From Acaricomes phytoseiuli DSM 14247 (lineage in GTDB: Bacteria; Actinomycetota; Actinomycetes; Actinomycetales; Micrococcaceae), in contig NZ_AQXM01000060.1 of assembly GCF_000376245.1 (NCBI RefSeq), positions 46,106 to 110,105 on the forward strand: 64,000 nucleotides of DNA, written 5' to 3'. Every line of letters begins with the position of its first letter. The stretch's first letter is position 1. This document shows positions 48,423-58,378 of this stretch, in pieces. Both the position numbers and the translations under genes were made by a program. The notes below the pieces were generated by a model. It worked only from the letters and a program-made list of their open reading frames with translations, did not search any database and was not told the DNA's origin.

Positions 48423-49577
48423 TCACTGCCCTTTCTGCGCGGCGTCTTCAAGGGCGGAACGGACTCCGGAGAGCAGTTCTTCCCAGCTCTTCTCGAACTT
48501 GTCCAGACCTTCTGCTTCCAACTGGGCGACGACGTCCTGGTAAGAGATGCCCAGTTCCGCCAAGCCGTCCAGCACGGCATCGGACTCCGCGTAGGTGCCT
48601 TCGATGGTGTCGCCGGTGATCTCGGCGTGATCATAGGTCGCATCCAGGGTCTTCTCCGGCATGGTGTTCACCGTGTTCGGCGCCACCAGCTCGGTGACGT
48701 ACAGGGTATCCGGCAATGCCGGGTCCTTGACGCCCGTCGAAGCCCAGAGTGGCCGTTGCGGCAAAGCCCCGGCAGCAGCGAGCAGCGCCCAGCGCTCCGT
48801 ACTGAAGAGCTCTTGGAAGATCTGGTACGCCAAGCGGGCATTGGCGACTCCGGCCCGACCCTTGAGGGCCTCGGCCTGATCCGCCTGGACCTGATCATCT
48901 GCTTGGTTAGCGGATTCGATCAGCGCATCGAGCTGCTGATCCACTTCGGTGTCCACCCGGGAGACGAAGAACGAGGCCACCGACTGGATCTTGCTGAGGT
49001 CTTGACCGGCGGCCCTGGCCTGTTCCAGACCGACCATGAACGCGTTGATTACCTCGCGGTAGCGCTCCAGCGAGAAGATCAGCGTGACGTTGACGCTGAT
49101 CCCGGCGGCGAGGGTTTCGGTGATGGCTTCCAGACCTTCTTGGGTGGCCGGGATCTTGATGTAGACGTTGTCCTTGTCCACGGCCTGGTAGAGCTCTTTG
49201 GCTTCGGCGATGGTGCCCGCGGTATCCCGCGCCTTACGGGGGTCGACTTCGATGGAAACCCTGCCGTCGACACCGGCGGTGCTCGCGGCGATATCGGCGA
49301 AGACGTCGCAGGCTTCTGCGACGTCCCGGGTGGTGATCGCGAAAACCGCTTTCTCCGCGTCCATACCGGGCTCGGCGGCGAGTTCCGCTACCTGCGCGTC
49401 ATAGGCGTTGCCCTGAGCCAGGGCGGCCTGGAAGATCGAGGGGTTGGTGGTCACCCCCACCACGTTCTTCTCATCGATCAGCTTCTGCAATCCGCCACTG
49501 TCGAGCCGCTCCCGGGAGAGGTCATCGAGCCAGATGGATACGCCGGCTGCTGCAAGGGCTTCGGTAGGGGTGGTCAT
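48423..49577 (-). CDS. tal: Transaldolase
   Basis: 384-aa transaldolase moving a dihydroxyacetone unit between sugar phosphates. The Schiff-base lysine is Lys141 in VYIKIPAT. N-terminal [21 protein letters not shown] (41-49) and VNVTLIFS are conserved. ATG 49577 has AGGAGG 5 nt upstream. The spacer from tkt contains a long structured element. Confidence 0.96.
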   Translation of the reverse strand: MTTPTEALAAAGVSIWLDDLSRERLDSGGLQKLIDEKNVVGVTTNPSIFQAALAQGNAYDAQVAELAAEPGMDAEKAVFAITTRDVAEACDVFADIAASTAGVDGRVSIEVDPRKARDTAGTIAEAKELYQAVDKDNVYIKIPATQEGLEAITETLAAGISVNVTLIFSLERYREVINAFMVGLEQARAAGQDLSKIQSVASFFVSRVDTEVDQQLDALIESANQADDQVQADQAEALKGRAGVANARLAYQIFQELFSTERWALLAAAGALPQRPLWASTGVKDPALPDTLYVTELVAPNTVNTMPEKTLDATYDHAEITGDTIEGTYAESDAVLDGLAELGISYQDVVAQLEAEGLDKFEKSWEELLSGVRSALEDAAQKGQ

Positions 49578-49626
49578 AGGGTCCTCCTAGGGTTCATTGA
49601 GCTTTGTAGGATCTCGCTGAAATGGT

Positions 49627-49735
49627 GATGCTCTGCGGGGTCTGCTTCCCGGGGAACCCGGAAAAGCTTCTCGGTATTTCATGTCCGAGATTTTTCGGGA
49701 TTCTCCAGATTTCCCAGCAGGCCCCGCAGAGCATC
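49627..49735 (-). other. Structured tkt-tal intergenic element
   Basis: 20-nt arms at 49627-49646 and 49716-49735 pair with a single G-U and enclose 69 nt. Inside are smaller pairings: CCGGG/CCCGG around 49648-49661 and CTCGG/CCGAG around 49669-49688. The foot starts 7 nt after the tkt stop. It is too open for a plain terminator and may be a processing or attenuation structure in the tkt-tal mRNA. Confidence 0.55.
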
Positions 49736-49742
49736 AGAAGAC

Positions 49743-51866
49743 TCAGTCGGGTACGGCGTCCAGGGAGTCCCGGGCAGCAGCCACTACTGCCTCCGCGGTG
49801 ATCCCGAACTCCCGGAACAGCCGCTCGTAATCAGCGGACGCTCCGTAATGCTCCAGGGAGACTGCACGGCCGGCGTCACCCAGGAACTCGTGCCAGGACA
49901 TCGCCAGGCCTGCTTCGACAGAGACCCGGGCCCGGACTGCTGCGGGAAGCACGGACTCCCGGTACTCGGCGCTCTGCGCCTTGAACCATTCCATGCAAGG
50001 CATCGAGACGACCCGAGCCGCGATTCTATCGGCCGCGAGAGTCTCGCGGGCGGCCAAGGCCAGCTGCACTTCGGATCCGGTAGCGATCAAGAGCATCTCG
50101 GGGGTGACTGCTTCGCCGTCCCGGACGGCCTCTGCCAGCACATAGCCGCCACGGAGGACGCCCTCGGCGGAGCCGAATTCGGTGGCGGTTGCTTCGCCTT
50201 CACCGCGTGCGACCGTGGGCACCTTCTGCCGGGTCAACACGATGCCCGCGGGGTTGCTCCGGTTCTCCAGAATGCCCCGCCAGGCCTGCGTCACTTCATT
50301 GGCATCGGCGGGGCGCACCACATCGAGGCCGGGAATGGCACGCAGGCTGGTGAGCTGCTCCACCGGCTGATGCGTCGGGCCGTCCTCGCCGAGGCCAATC
50401 GAATCGTGCGTCCACACGTAGATGCTCGGCACTCCCATGAGCGCGCCAAGGCGGATAGCGGGGCGCTGGTAGTCCGAGAAGATCAGGAACGTCCCCGAAT
50501 AGGCCCGGGTGGGTCCATCGAGTTGGATTCCGTTGACGATGGCTGCCGCGGCCTGCTCCCGGATCCCGAAATGCAGCACCCGGCCGTAGGGGCCCCCCTG
50601 CCACATATCGGTCTGCCGGTCCTTCGGCACGAAAGAGGGCGCGTCTTCGATGGTGGTGTTGTTGGACTCCGCGAGATCCGCGGAGCCGCCCCAGAGTTCG
50701 GGGAGTTCGTCCGCGATGGCGTTGATGACCTTGCCCGAGGCTGCCCTGGTGGCGAGGTCCTCACCGGCTTCGAAGACCGGCAGCGCGTCGGTCCAGTCAT
50801 CCGGAAGCCGGTGCGTGCTGATCCGGTCTAGCAGCTTCGCGCGCTCCGGATACTCAGTGCGCCAACGATTCATCTGCTCGTGCCAGGCTTGGTGCTCGGC
50901 GGCGCCGCGTTCGCCGACCTTCCTGGCGTGCGCGATGACGTCATCGGCTACATCGAAGTTGCGCTCCGGGTCGAAGCCCAGGATCTCCTTGAGCTTCGCC
51001 ACTTCTTCGCCGCCCAGTGCGGAGCCGTGGATCTTACCGGTGTTCTGCTTGGTCGGGGAGGGCCAGCCGATGATGGTGCGCAGGGCGATGATGGACGGGC
51101 GGCCGGTCTCGTTCTTGGCTTCCACGAGGGCTCGGTAGAGGCCTTCGACGTCTTCGACGTATTCCCCGGTCTCGGTCCAGTCCACGCGCTGGACGTGCCA
51201 GCCGTAGGCTTCGTAGCGCATCAGGACGTCTTCGGAGAAGGCAATATCCGTATCGTCTTCGATGGAGATGTGATTCTGGTCATAGAGCACGACCAGATTG
51301 CCGAGCTCCTGGTGCCCGGCGAGTGACGAGGCTTCAGCGGTGACGCCCTCCTGCAAATCACCGTCGGAGGCGATGACCCAGATGGTGTGGTCGAAGGGGC
51401 TTTCGCCGACAGCCGGCTCGGGGTCGAACATCCCGCGCATCCGCCGCTGGGAATAGCCGAAGCCTACCGACGAAGCCAGGCCCTGGCCGAGCGGCCCGGT
51501 GGTGATCTCCACGCCCTTAGTGTGCCGGTACTCCGGGTGCCCGGGGGTCAGCGAGTCCCAGTTGCGCAGCTCCTCGAGATCCGTGAGCTCCAAGCCGTAT
51601 CCGGCGAGATAAAGCTGGATGTACAGCGTCAAGGAGGTATGCCCCGGAGACAGGATGAAACGATCCCGGCCCGGCCAGACGGGATCCGCCGGATCGTGCT
51701 TGAGCAGTTTCTGGAAGATCAGATAGGCGGCAGGGGCCAGGCTGATGGCCGTCCCCGGGTGGCCATTTCCTACTTTCTCCACAGCGTCTGCCGCCAACAC
51801 CCGGGCGGTGTCCACAGCACGCTGGTCCAACGATGTCCAGGAAAAATCCTGATTGGTCTCCGGCAC
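49743..51866 (-). CDS. tkt: Transketolase
   Basis: 707-aa thiamine-diphosphate enzyme of the pentose-phosphate pathway. ThDP/Mg motif region [20 protein letters not shown], substrate-binding [11 protein letters not shown] and [13 protein letters not shown], and the pyrimidine-domain block [18 protein letters not shown] chose GTG 51866 (protein begins [10 protein letters not shown]), preceded by GGAGAGAGGG. Longer in-frame starts reach 51977 but add a non-conserved stretch. First gene of the minus-strand operon. Confidence 0.96.
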   Translation of the reverse strand: MPETNQDFSWTSLDQRAVDTARVLAADAVEKVGNGHPGTAISLAPAAYLIFQKLLKHDPADPVWPGRDRFILSPGHTSLTLYIQLYLAGYGLELTDLEELRNWDSLTPGHPEYRHTKGVEITTGPLGQGLASSVGFGYSQRRMRGMFDPEPAVGESPFDHTIWVIASDGDLQEGVTAEASSLAGHQELGNLVVLYDQNHISIEDDTDIAFSEDVLMRYEAYGWHVQRVDWTETGEYVEDVEGLYRALVEAKNETGRPSIIALRTIIGWPSPTKQNTGKIHGSALGGEEVAKLKEILGFDPERNFDVADDVIAHARKVGERGAAEHQAWHEQMNRWRTEYPERAKLLDRISTHRLPDDWTDALPVFEAGEDLATRAASGKVINAIADELPELWGGSADLAESNNTTIEDAPSFVPKDRQTDMWQGGPYGRVLHFGIREQAAAAIVNGIQLDGPTRAYSGTFLIFSDYQRPAIRLGALMGVPSIYVWTHDSIGLGEDGPTHQPVEQLTSLRAIPGLDVVRPADANEVTQAWRGILENRSNPAGIVLTRQKVPTVARGEGEATATEFGSAEGVLRGGYVLAEAVRDGEAVTPEMLLIATGSEVQLALAARETLAADRIAARVVSMPCMEWFKAQSAEYRESVLPAAVRARVSVEAGLAMSWHEFLGDAGRAVSLEHYGASADYERLFREFGITAEAVVAAARDSLDAVPD

Positions 51867-52158
51867 GGGTCGGCACCCTCTCTCCAACTGGATCTTCGCC
51901 GCCTGGGCTTCGTGACCAGACGGCCTTGAGCGAGAATCGAAAAACGAAAATCGCTGGGTATTACACCTACCTTCCACCTTAGTGCTTAAGCCGCCGCGCG
52001 TTTAAAGCACTTGAGCTGCCTCGCAGTGATCCGGCCATCCCGGCTCCGCGGGCTCTTGACGGGGCCTGGCTATGCGCCAGGTAAAGATCTGCCGGGAAAG
52101 GCCGGTAAAGCCAGGTAAGCTAGAAGGGTCATAGACCCGGTAGGAGAGTGGGGCCCAG
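51867..52158. other. Divergent tkt / ctaB regulatory region
   Basis: 292 bp without a gene. It contains an inverted repeat AGTGCTT / AAGCACT (51981-51987, 52005-52011) with a 17-nt spacer, near the middle, and GGGTC-ATA-GACCC upstream of ctaB. No unambiguous -35/-10 pair was found. Confidence 0.4.
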
Positions 52159-53169
52159 GTGCGTCCTAGGCAGTCAGCAGCGGCAGATGTCGCGGTAAGG
52201 ACAACGGATGAGGTGCCGTTCGAGGCACCTGAGCAGCAGGGCAGCGGTAAACAAGCCTCTGGGTTCCGGGCCAGATTCGCCGCTAAAACCAAGGCGTATA
52301 TCGCGCTGACCAAACCGCGGGTCATCGAACTGCTTCTGGTGACGACTCTGCCCACCATGATCTTCGCCGGGCGGGCCTTCCCCGAACTCGGGCTGATCTT
52401 CGCCACGATGATCGGTGGAGCTCTGGCCGCTGGTTCCGCGGGAGCGTTCAACTGCTACCTGGATCGGGATATCGACAAGGTCATGGATCGGACGGCCAAC
52501 CGGCCCCTGGTCACCGGGGCGGTGACGCCCAGAGAAGCGCTGATTTTCGCCTGGGTCCTGGGGTTCCTGGCGATCGCGATCCTCTGGTTCGGCGCGAATC
52601 CGCTGGCCGGGATCCTCGGCGCAGCGGCCATCTTCTTCTACGTGGTGATCTACACACTGATCCTGAAGCGCCGTACCGCGCAGAACATCGTCTGGGGCGG
52701 TGCCGCCGGCTGCATGCCCGTGCTCATCGCCTGGGCCGCCGTCACCGGCCGGGTGGAATGGCCGGCCTTCATCTTGTTCATGGTGATCTTCCTCTGGACG
52801 CCGCCGCATTACTGGCCTCTGTCCATGCGCTACAGCGATGACTACAACGCCGCTAAAGTGCCGATGCTCGGTGCCATCGCGGGAGCGAATATGGTCTCCG
52901 TCCAGGTGGTTCTCTACACCTGGGCCACGGTCGTGTGCTCCTTGCTCATGGTTCCGCTGGGCAGCGCCGGAATTGTGTACACCGTCGTCGCGGTGGCCGC
53001 CGGTGCATGGTTCCTCATCGAAGCGCACCGCCTGCACTCCAGGGCGACTTCGGGCGAGCTCACCCAGAAGGGTGCGATGAAGGTTTTCCACGGCTCGATC
53101 AGCTATCTCACCCTGATCTTCTTGGCCCTGGCCATCGATCCCTTCGTGCGTCAGCCGCTCATGGGCTGA
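52159..53169 (+). CDS. ctaB: Protoheme IX farnesyltransferase (heme O synthase)
   Basis: 336-aa UbiA-family prenyltransferase adding farnesyl to heme B to give heme O for aa3 oxidase. Nine or so membrane helices. The first aspartate-rich motif [20 protein letters not shown] and the heme-binding loop [12 protein letters not shown] are intact. GTG 52159 follows TAGGAGAG. It is divergent from tkt and convergent with ctaA. Confidence 0.95.
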   Translation: MRPRQSAAADVAVRTTDEVPFEAPEQQGSGKQASGFRARFAAKTKAYIALTKPRVIELLLVTTLPTMIFAGRAFPELGLIFATMIGGALAAGSAGAFNCYLDRDIDKVMDRTANRPLVTGAVTPREALIFAWVLGFLAIAILWFGANPLAGILGAAAIFFYVVIYTLILKRRTAQNIVWGGAAGCMPVLIAWAAVTGRVEWPAFILFMVIFLWTPPHYWPLSMRYSDDYNAAKVPMLGAIAGANMVSVQVVLYTWATVVCSLLMVPLGSAGIVYTVVAVAAGAWFLIEAHRLHSRATSGELTQKGAMKVFHGSISYLTLIFLALAIDPFVRQPLMG

Positions 53170-53223
53170 GCGAATCGCTGAAGTAACCCAGCCGCCCGAT
53201 TTCTGCGGACTAGCTAGCCCGGA

Positions 53224-54204
53224 CTAGCCGGACGCCGTCCCGGATTCCTCGAGCTGGGGCTTAGCCGACGGCGTTGCCGGGTCCTTCCCGGAGCGGAAGG
53301 CCAGATCGGTCATATTCGTCGTGGCCGCGAGGAGCAGTGCGGAGCCCAGCAGGTGCATTCCGACGAGCAGAATGGGCAACCCCGTAGCGTTCTGCACATA
53401 GCCGATCAGGCCCTGGGCGAAAACCGCAGCCACCTGCAGCAGGCTTCCTCGGCGCAGTAGATCGCCGCTGCCGCGCCGCCAGGCCAGCACCGCGAGCAGC
53501 ACTGCGGAGATGACCAGCAAATAGACCGGCAGCACGTGAATGCGGGTGATCAGATCGGGCTCTAGGCCGTTCCGCGGCGCCTCCGGATCCCCGGCGTGCG
53601 GCCCGGAACCGGTCACCATCACGCCGATGATCACGGTGATGCCCACCAGGATCGAGGAGGCCAGCGCGAGCTGGCGGATGATCGGGCTGGCCGGCCGCAT
53701 TTCCCGTGGCGGCCGGGCGAAGGCCCGGTTCACCAGAAGCGTCGCGAAGACCACCAAGGTCGCGGAGATCAGGAAGTGCACGCCGACGACCCAGGGGTTG
53801 AGCTTGGTCAGGACGGTGATGCCGCCGACAACCGCCTGCGCCGGGATGCTCGCGAGCAGGCCGATGGCCAACCAGAACATGGTGCGCTGTTCATGCCGGA
53901 GGTTCCACAGCGCCACGAGCATGGCAAGAGCGATCAGAGCCAGCACGATAGTCAGCGTGCGGTTGCCGAATTCGATAAAGCCGTGAATGCCCATCTCCGG
54001 GGTGTTGACGAGCGATTCCGGAGTGCATTTGGGCCAGGTGGGGCAGCCCAGCCCCGAGGCGGTCAGCCGTACCGCGCCGCCGGTGAGGATGATCGTGATC
54101 TGGCCGATGAGCGAGGCCACGGCGAGCCGCCGGATCGTAGCGTTCAGCTGCGTCGGAAGTCTCCGGGCGATATTCTGCCCGAACGATCTCAGGGTTTCTC
54201 TCAC
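53224..54204 (-). CDS. ctaA: Heme A synthase
   Basis: 326-aa membrane oxygenase of the COX15/CtaA family converting heme O to heme A. Eight hydrophobic helices with conserved GGAVRLTASGLGCPTWP (cysteine of the extracellular loop pair), Glu/His sites in GFIEFGNRTLT and VHFLISATL, RIHVLPVYLL and GMHLLGSALL. No terminator is visible in the 54-bp spacer to ctaB. GTG start at 54204. Confidence 0.94.
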   Translation of the reverse strand: MRETLRSFGQNIARRLPTQLNATIRRLAVASLIGQITIILTGGAVRLTASGLGCPTWPKCTPESLVNTPEMGIHGFIEFGNRTLTIVLALIALAMLVALWNLRHEQRTMFWLAIGLLASIPAQAVVGGITVLTKLNPWVVGVHFLISATLVVFATLLVNRAFARPPREMRPASPIIRQLALASSILVGITVIIGVMVTGSGPHAGDPEAPRNGLEPDLITRIHVLPVYLLVISAVLLAVLAWRRGSGDLLRRGSLLQVAAVFAQGLIGYVQNATGLPILLVGMHLLGSALLLAATTNMTDLAFRSGKDPATPSAKPQLEESGTASG

Positions 54205-54269
54205 TGCTCTTCATCCCTCTGCTTCATCATCATCGGCCTGAGCCGATCGGTCTGTCTCAATCACGTTCG

Positions 54270-55040
54270 TCAGCTCCACTTGAACCACTTGACCGCGCCG
54301 GCCGTGGCCAGGGCCGCCCAGACGATCAGCACGCACACGCCCCACCAGTCCACGACACCCTGGAGCATCGCAGCTCGCATCGCATCGCCCAAGCCACCAG
54401 AAGGCAGCAGATGCACGATATCTCGCATCAGGGACGGCAGGCGATCGGACGGGATCACGATGCCGCCGAGCGCTCCGAAAAGGATCCACAGCAGATTGGC
54501 CAATGCCAGCGTCGCCTCCGGCCGTGCCGTGCCCGCGATGAGCAAGCCGATCGAGGTGAAGCTCAGGGCGCCGAGGGTCAGGAGCGGGATGCCGAGCAGC
54601 AGCCCGGCAGGGTGCGGCTGCCAGCCGAGCAGCGCCGCAACGGAGGAGATCACGGCCACCTGGATCACCAGCACCGCCAGCACCGCCAGCACCTTGCCGG
54701 TGATCAGGCCGGTGCGTCCCAGCGGTGTGGTGGACATGAAGCGCAGCACCCCGTACCGGCGGTCGAATCCCGTGGCGATGCCCTGGCCCGTGAAAGCCGT
54801 GGACATCGCGCAGAGCGCCAGGATGCCCGGAGTGGCGATATCGATGCGGGAGCGTTCCACACCGGCGACAGTGAAGTCGTCGAGTAAGGGGGTGACCACC
54901 AGAGCAATCAGTGCGAGCAGGGGGAGCACCACTGCCAGAGTCAACTGTTCGCCGTTGCGCAGCATGGTCACGGTCTCATGCCGGCCCTGGCGCAGGGTTC
55001 GCTGGAGCAGCGGCGCGGGCAGCCCGAATTCGCTTTTCAT
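54270..55040 (-). CDS. ABC transporter permease (ABC-2 type)
   Basis: 256-aa membrane protein with six hydrophobic segments, the ABC-2 export permease type. Its start overlaps the ATPase gene stop by 4 nt (ATGA), so it is the membrane partner of that ATPase. The pair commonly sits between ctaA and sufR in actinobacteria. The exported compound is unknown. Confidence 0.85.
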   Translation of the reverse strand: MKSEFGLPAPLLQRTLRQGRHETVTMLRNGEQLTLAVVLPLLALIALVVTPLLDDFTVAGVERSRIDIATPGILALCAMSTAFTGQGIATGFDRRYGVLRFMSTTPLGRTGLITGKVLAVLAVLVIQVAVISSVAALLGWQPHPAGLLLGIPLLTLGALSFTSIGLLIAGTARPEATLALANLLWILFGALGGIVIPSDRLPSLMRDIVHLLPSGGLGDAMRAAMLQGVVDWWGVCVLIVWAALATAGAVKWFKWS

Positions 55041-56113
55041 CGTTGTTGCCTACCCCGCTCTGCGGCCTGCTGGCTGCTGCGCTGGCTCTGGCGCTCCTTG
55101 GCGATGCTCAGGAAAACATCTTCAAGCGAGCGCTCGGCGAGCGAGATCGTCGAGGGCATCGCATCGAACCTGGCCCATAGTGCACCCAGATCCGCGAGAT
55201 CCTGAGGGGTCAGCTTGCCGCGCAGCCGGTAGCTGCCCGGCCGGAGCTCTTCTACTAGAAGCTCCGGCCGAAGTCCTGCGCGCAGATCCAGGCCGGGCGC
55301 CGCTTCGAAGGTTAGGGTCTGCTCAGGGGCGCTCCTCGGGCTTCTGAGGTAACCACCACTGCTGGCACGGCCGGAGCCGGCTGAGCTCGATGCACTCTCC
55401 TGGGCGTCGGCAGCATGGCTGCTCAGCAGCTCCGGTACGGTTCCCTGCGCCACGGTACGGCCGTCATCGATGATGTAGACGTAGTCCGCAAGGCGCTGCG
55501 CTTCATCGAGCAGATGGGTGGTGAGGACGACGGCCAGGCCTTCTTTCCGCAGTCCCAGGATGAGTTCGAAAACAGCTTGCCGGGATTCCGGGTCAAGGCC
55601 CGCGGTGGGCTCGTCCAGGAACACGATCTCCGGACGGCCGATGAGCGCCGCGGCCAGAGCGACGCGCTGCTTCTGCCCGCCGGAGAGCCTGCGGATCGCG
55701 GTGTCGGCGAATTCCGGCAGACCGAGAGGTTCGGCGAGCTCTTCCAGCGGTCGAGGGTTCTGGTACATGCCGCCCACGTGCCGGAGCAGGGCGAGCGGGC
55801 GCATCGACGGGGGGAGGCCGCCGTCTTGCAGCATGACTCCGACGCGGGCGCGCAGCTCCGGGCTCGCGTTCTCGGGGTCCTCGCCGAGCAGCTTTATCAG
55901 ACCGCCCTGGCGTGTGGTGAGGCCTTGAGCGCATTCCAGGGTCGTGGTTTTGCCGGCCCCGTTGGTTCCCAGCAGTACCGTGATCTGCCCGCGGTGTGCG
56001 GTCAGCGAAACATCGCTGAGCACCCGCTTCATCCTGCCGTCCAGTGCGGGCACCGGGCCGACATCCTTGATCAGGCCCGCAACACGGAGAGCGGGGACGG
56101 AAGCGGCGGGCAC
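55037..56113 (-). CDS. ABC transporter ATP-binding protein
   Basis: 358-aa ATPase. Walker A LLGTNGAGKTTTL near residue 47, signature LSGGQKQRVAL near 142, Walker B IVFLDEPTAGLDPES. A Ser/Ala/Gly-rich linker near 235-260 and an extra C-terminal domain follow. GTG 56113 is 6 nt from TAGAAT on its strand. It forms an exporter with the overlapping permease. Domain order resembles drug or lipid exporters (CcmA-like), substrate unknown. Confidence 0.88.
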   Translation of the reverse strand: MPAASVPALRVAGLIKDVGPVPALDGRMKRVLSDVSLTAHRGQITVLLGTNGAGKTTTLECAQGLTTRQGGLIKLLGEDPENASPELRARVGVMLQDGGLPPSMRPLALLRHVGGMYQNPRPLEELAEPLGLPEFADTAIRRLSGGQKQRVALAAALIGRPEIVFLDEPTAGLDPESRQAVFELILGLRKEGLAVVLTTHLLDEAQRLADYVYIIDDGRTVAQGTVPELLSSHAADAQESASSSAGSGRASSGGYLRSPRSAPEQTLTFEAAPGLDLRAGLRPELLVEELRPGSYRLRGKLTPQDLADLGALWARFDAMPSTISLAERSLEDVFLSIAKERQSQRSSQQAAERGRQQR

Positions 56114-56119
56114 CTGAGT

Positions 56120-56125
56120 ATTCTA
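56120..56125 (-). promoter_or_regulatory. -10 box, leaderless ABC ATPase transcript
   Basis: TAGAAT on the minus strand is followed by 6 nt and the GTG start at 56113. Confidence 0.55.
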
Positions 56126-56205
56126 CGACAGGTAGTAAGCAGTGCAGTAGTGGCGATTACGTCAGATGTCAGGAACAGGTGTTAGTGAATCGTGATGTTC
56201 CCCGG

Positions 56206-56225
56206 CGCTGAAGCACGCTGAAGCG
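56206..56225. repeat. 10-bp tandem repeat upstream of the PBP gene
   Basis: CGCTGAAGCA (56206-56215) is followed directly by CGCTGAAGCG (56216-56225). Confidence 0.75.
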
Positions 56226-56239
56226 TCAGTATGCGGCGG

Positions 56240-56245
56240 TACATT
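56240..56245 (+). promoter_or_regulatory. -10 box, leaderless PBP transcript
   Basis: TACATT is 6 nt upstream of ATG 56252 and supports that start over the ATG at 56231. Confidence 0.45.
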
Positions 56246-56251
56246 AGCGAT

Positions 56252-58324
56252 ATGAAGTTCACTCGAAGGGCCCGGCGGCCGTCCTCTCAGCGCACCAGCG
56301 GTACTGTCACCAAGGCGCTCAGCGCCGCTCTGATAACGGGCGTTCTGGCCATGGGGCTCACCGCCTGCGATACGAGTGAAACCGGGGCTCGGAACGCGGC
56401 GACGGAGCTCGCCGAGGCGCTGAGCGCGCTCGATGTCTCTCAGCTGGCTTTCAGCGGCGAAACCTACGCGGCAGCGGCCGACCAGAAACTCAAGACTCTG
56501 AGCAACCCCTTTGCGCCGATTCAGCCCACGGTCACTCTGGAGGGCGTGGAGCAGGTGGATGGCTCCTGGAACACCGTGACCGCGACGCTCGGCTACGAAT
56601 GGCCGTTCGAGGCAGGGAGCTGGACGTATCAGACCACGGCTCGGCTGGTCAGGTTGGATTCCGCGGAGCAGTCTTCGGGGCCGGTCTGGGGGGCCGTATG
56701 GAGCCCGGAACTGCTGGTGCCCGGGCTTTCGGAAGGAAGCACCCTTCAGGTGAGCAGGACCCAGGGTTCTCGAGGCGAGATCTTGGGCGACGGGGGTGAA
56801 GTGATTGTTGCCGAACGTCCGGTAGTCAACGTCGGCATCGACAAGAGCGCGTTAGGGGATTCATCTGCCGAAGCCTCCGCGCGGGCATTGGCCGCCCTGG
56901 TCGAGATCGACCCTGCCGGATATGCGGCGCAGGTGGCAGAAACCGGGCCGCAGGCCTTCGTGCAGGCGATTGTTCTGCGGGATGATCAGAACCGCACGGT
57001 CAGCGATCAGCAGATCAGTGCGATCCCGGGAGCGGTGGCGATCCCGGGCGAGCTGCCCCTGGCGCCTAGCCGGGATTTCGCGCGGGCGACTCTGGGCACC
57101 GTGGGGGAGGCCACCGCGGAACTGGTGGATGCCTCGGATGGCAGGCTCGCCGCCGGGGACGAGACCGGCCTGGGCGGCTTGCAGCAGCGTTACGACGAGC
57201 TCCTCGCCGGGGAGACCGGTATCAGCGTTACGGAGATTCCGGCCGCCGGGACGCAAACAGGCTCGCCGCAGGTGCTCTTCAGCACTGACCCGACGGCCGG
57301 CCAGGATCTGCAGACCACGCTCAATGTCAGGATCCAGAATATTGCCCAGTCCTTGCTCACTGAGGAGAACACTCCGTCTTCCCTGGTGGCCATCCGCCCC
57401 TCCGACGGGGCTGTGCTCGCCGTGGCGAACGGCCCGGGAAGCCAGGGTTACAACACCGCATTGCAGGGCCAGTACGCGCCTGGATCCACCTCCAAGATCG
57501 TCACCGCTCTGGCCCTGCTGCGCACCGGTGCCACTCCGGACACCCTGGTCCAGTGCCCGGCCACGATCAACGCGGGAGGCACCAGCTTCAAGAATTACCC
57601 CGGCTATCCGGAGAGCGGCCTGGGGCAGATCCCGCTCAGCCTGGCTTTCGCCAACTCCTGCAATACGGCCTTCATCGGAGCAGCCTCCCAGATCAGTCAG
57701 GAGCAGTTCAGCGAAGCCGCTGCGGCTCTGGGGGTAGGGGTTCCCGCGGAAATCGGTCTGGAAAGTTTTGCTGGCTCGGTTCCCACACAGGTCAGCGAGG
57801 CCGAACGGGTCGCGGCGATGATCGGGCAGGGCAAGGTCCTGGCATCTCCACTGACGATGGCCACGGTCGCCGCGAGCGTCGGCCAGGGGTCCTTGGTGCA
57901 GCCGCAGCTGGTGGTGGATCAAACGGATCAGTCAGGGGCTTCCGCTTCTGTCTCGGCTGTGCCCAGCGAATCCGCCTCGTCGGCATCAGCTACTGCGCAG
58001 GCCTCGGAGCAGAGCAGTTCAGAACAGGCGGCCCCGACGGTGCCGCTGACCGCAGAAGAGGACGCTGCGCTCAAATCTCTGATGGGCGCGGTGGTGAGCA
58101 GCGGTAATGCCGGCTCGCTAAATGCGACTCCGGGTGCGCCGGTCATCGCCAAGACCGGGACCGCGGAGTACGGCGCGGCGAATCCGCCGCAGACTCATGC
58201 CTGGCTCGTGGCGGTGCAAGGCGATCTGGCAGTGGCGATGTTCGTCGAGAACGCGCGGGGTTTCGCCAGCACGCAGCTCTCGCCGCTCATGCAGCAATTT
58301 CTGACCGAGGTCGCCGCCGGCTGA
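56252..58324 (+). CDS. Penicillin-binding protein (transpeptidase) with lipoprotein signal
   Basis: About 690-aa DD-transpeptidase. A twin-basic N-terminus and hydrophobic segment end in the lipobox GLTAC with Cys39, so it is probably lipid-anchored on the outer face of the membrane. Next comes an NTF2-like MecA_N-type domain, a PBP dimerisation domain with SRGEI-like TQGSRGEILGDGG, and the transpeptidase domain: STSK (Ser at about 412), SCN (about 469) and KTG (about 634). A Ser/Ala/Gln-rich insertion lies near 570-600. I chose ATG 56252 by the -10 spacing. It is a class B enzyme by domain order. Confidence 0.9.
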   Translation: MKFTRRARRPSSQRTSGTVTKALSAALITGVLAMGLTACDTSETGARNAATELAEALSALDVSQLAFSGETYAAAADQKLKTLSNPFAPIQPTVTLEGVEQVDGSWNTVTATLGYEWPFEAGSWTYQTTARLVRLDSAEQSSGPVWGAVWSPELLVPGLSEGSTLQVSRTQGSRGEILGDGGEVIVAERPVVNVGIDKSALGDSSAEASARALAALVEIDPAGYAAQVAETGPQAFVQAIVLRDDQNRTVSDQQISAIPGAVAIPGELPLAPSRDFARATLGTVGEATAELVDASDGRLAAGDETGLGGLQQRYDELLAGETGISVTEIPAAGTQTGSPQVLFSTDPTAGQDLQTTLNVRIQNIAQSLLTEENTPSSLVAIRPSDGAVLAVANGPGSQGYNTALQGQYAPGSTSKIVTALALLRTGATPDTLVQCPATINAGGTSFKNYPGYPESGLGQIPLSLAFANSCNTAFIGAASQISQEQFSEAAAALGVGVPAEIGLESFAGSVPTQVSEAERVAAMIGQGKVLASPLTMATVAASVGQGSLVQPQLVVDQTDQSGASASVSAVPSESASSASATAQASEQSSSEQAAPTVPLTAEEDAALKSLMGAVVSSGNAGSLNATPGAPVIAKTGTAEYGAANPPQTHAWLVAVQGDLAVAMFVENARGFASTQLSPLMQQFLTEVAAG

Positions 58325-58378
58325 TGGAGAAGGCCTGCCTTACTGGTTGCCCGGAATTGATTAGGTCATAATTGTGTT

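Noticed and set aside
48418..48643. N-terminal extension of pgi
   Set aside because: It overlaps tal, has no family similarity, and a good ribosome binding site precedes ATG 48417.
51867..51977. N-terminal extension of tkt
   Set aside because: Not conserved, and it would consume the promoter region. GTG 51866 has a purine-rich ribosome binding site.
53206..53228. CGGACTAGC repeated twice between ctaB and ctaA
   Set aside because: 9-bp repeat partly within the ctaA coding end; no clear structure and no terminator.
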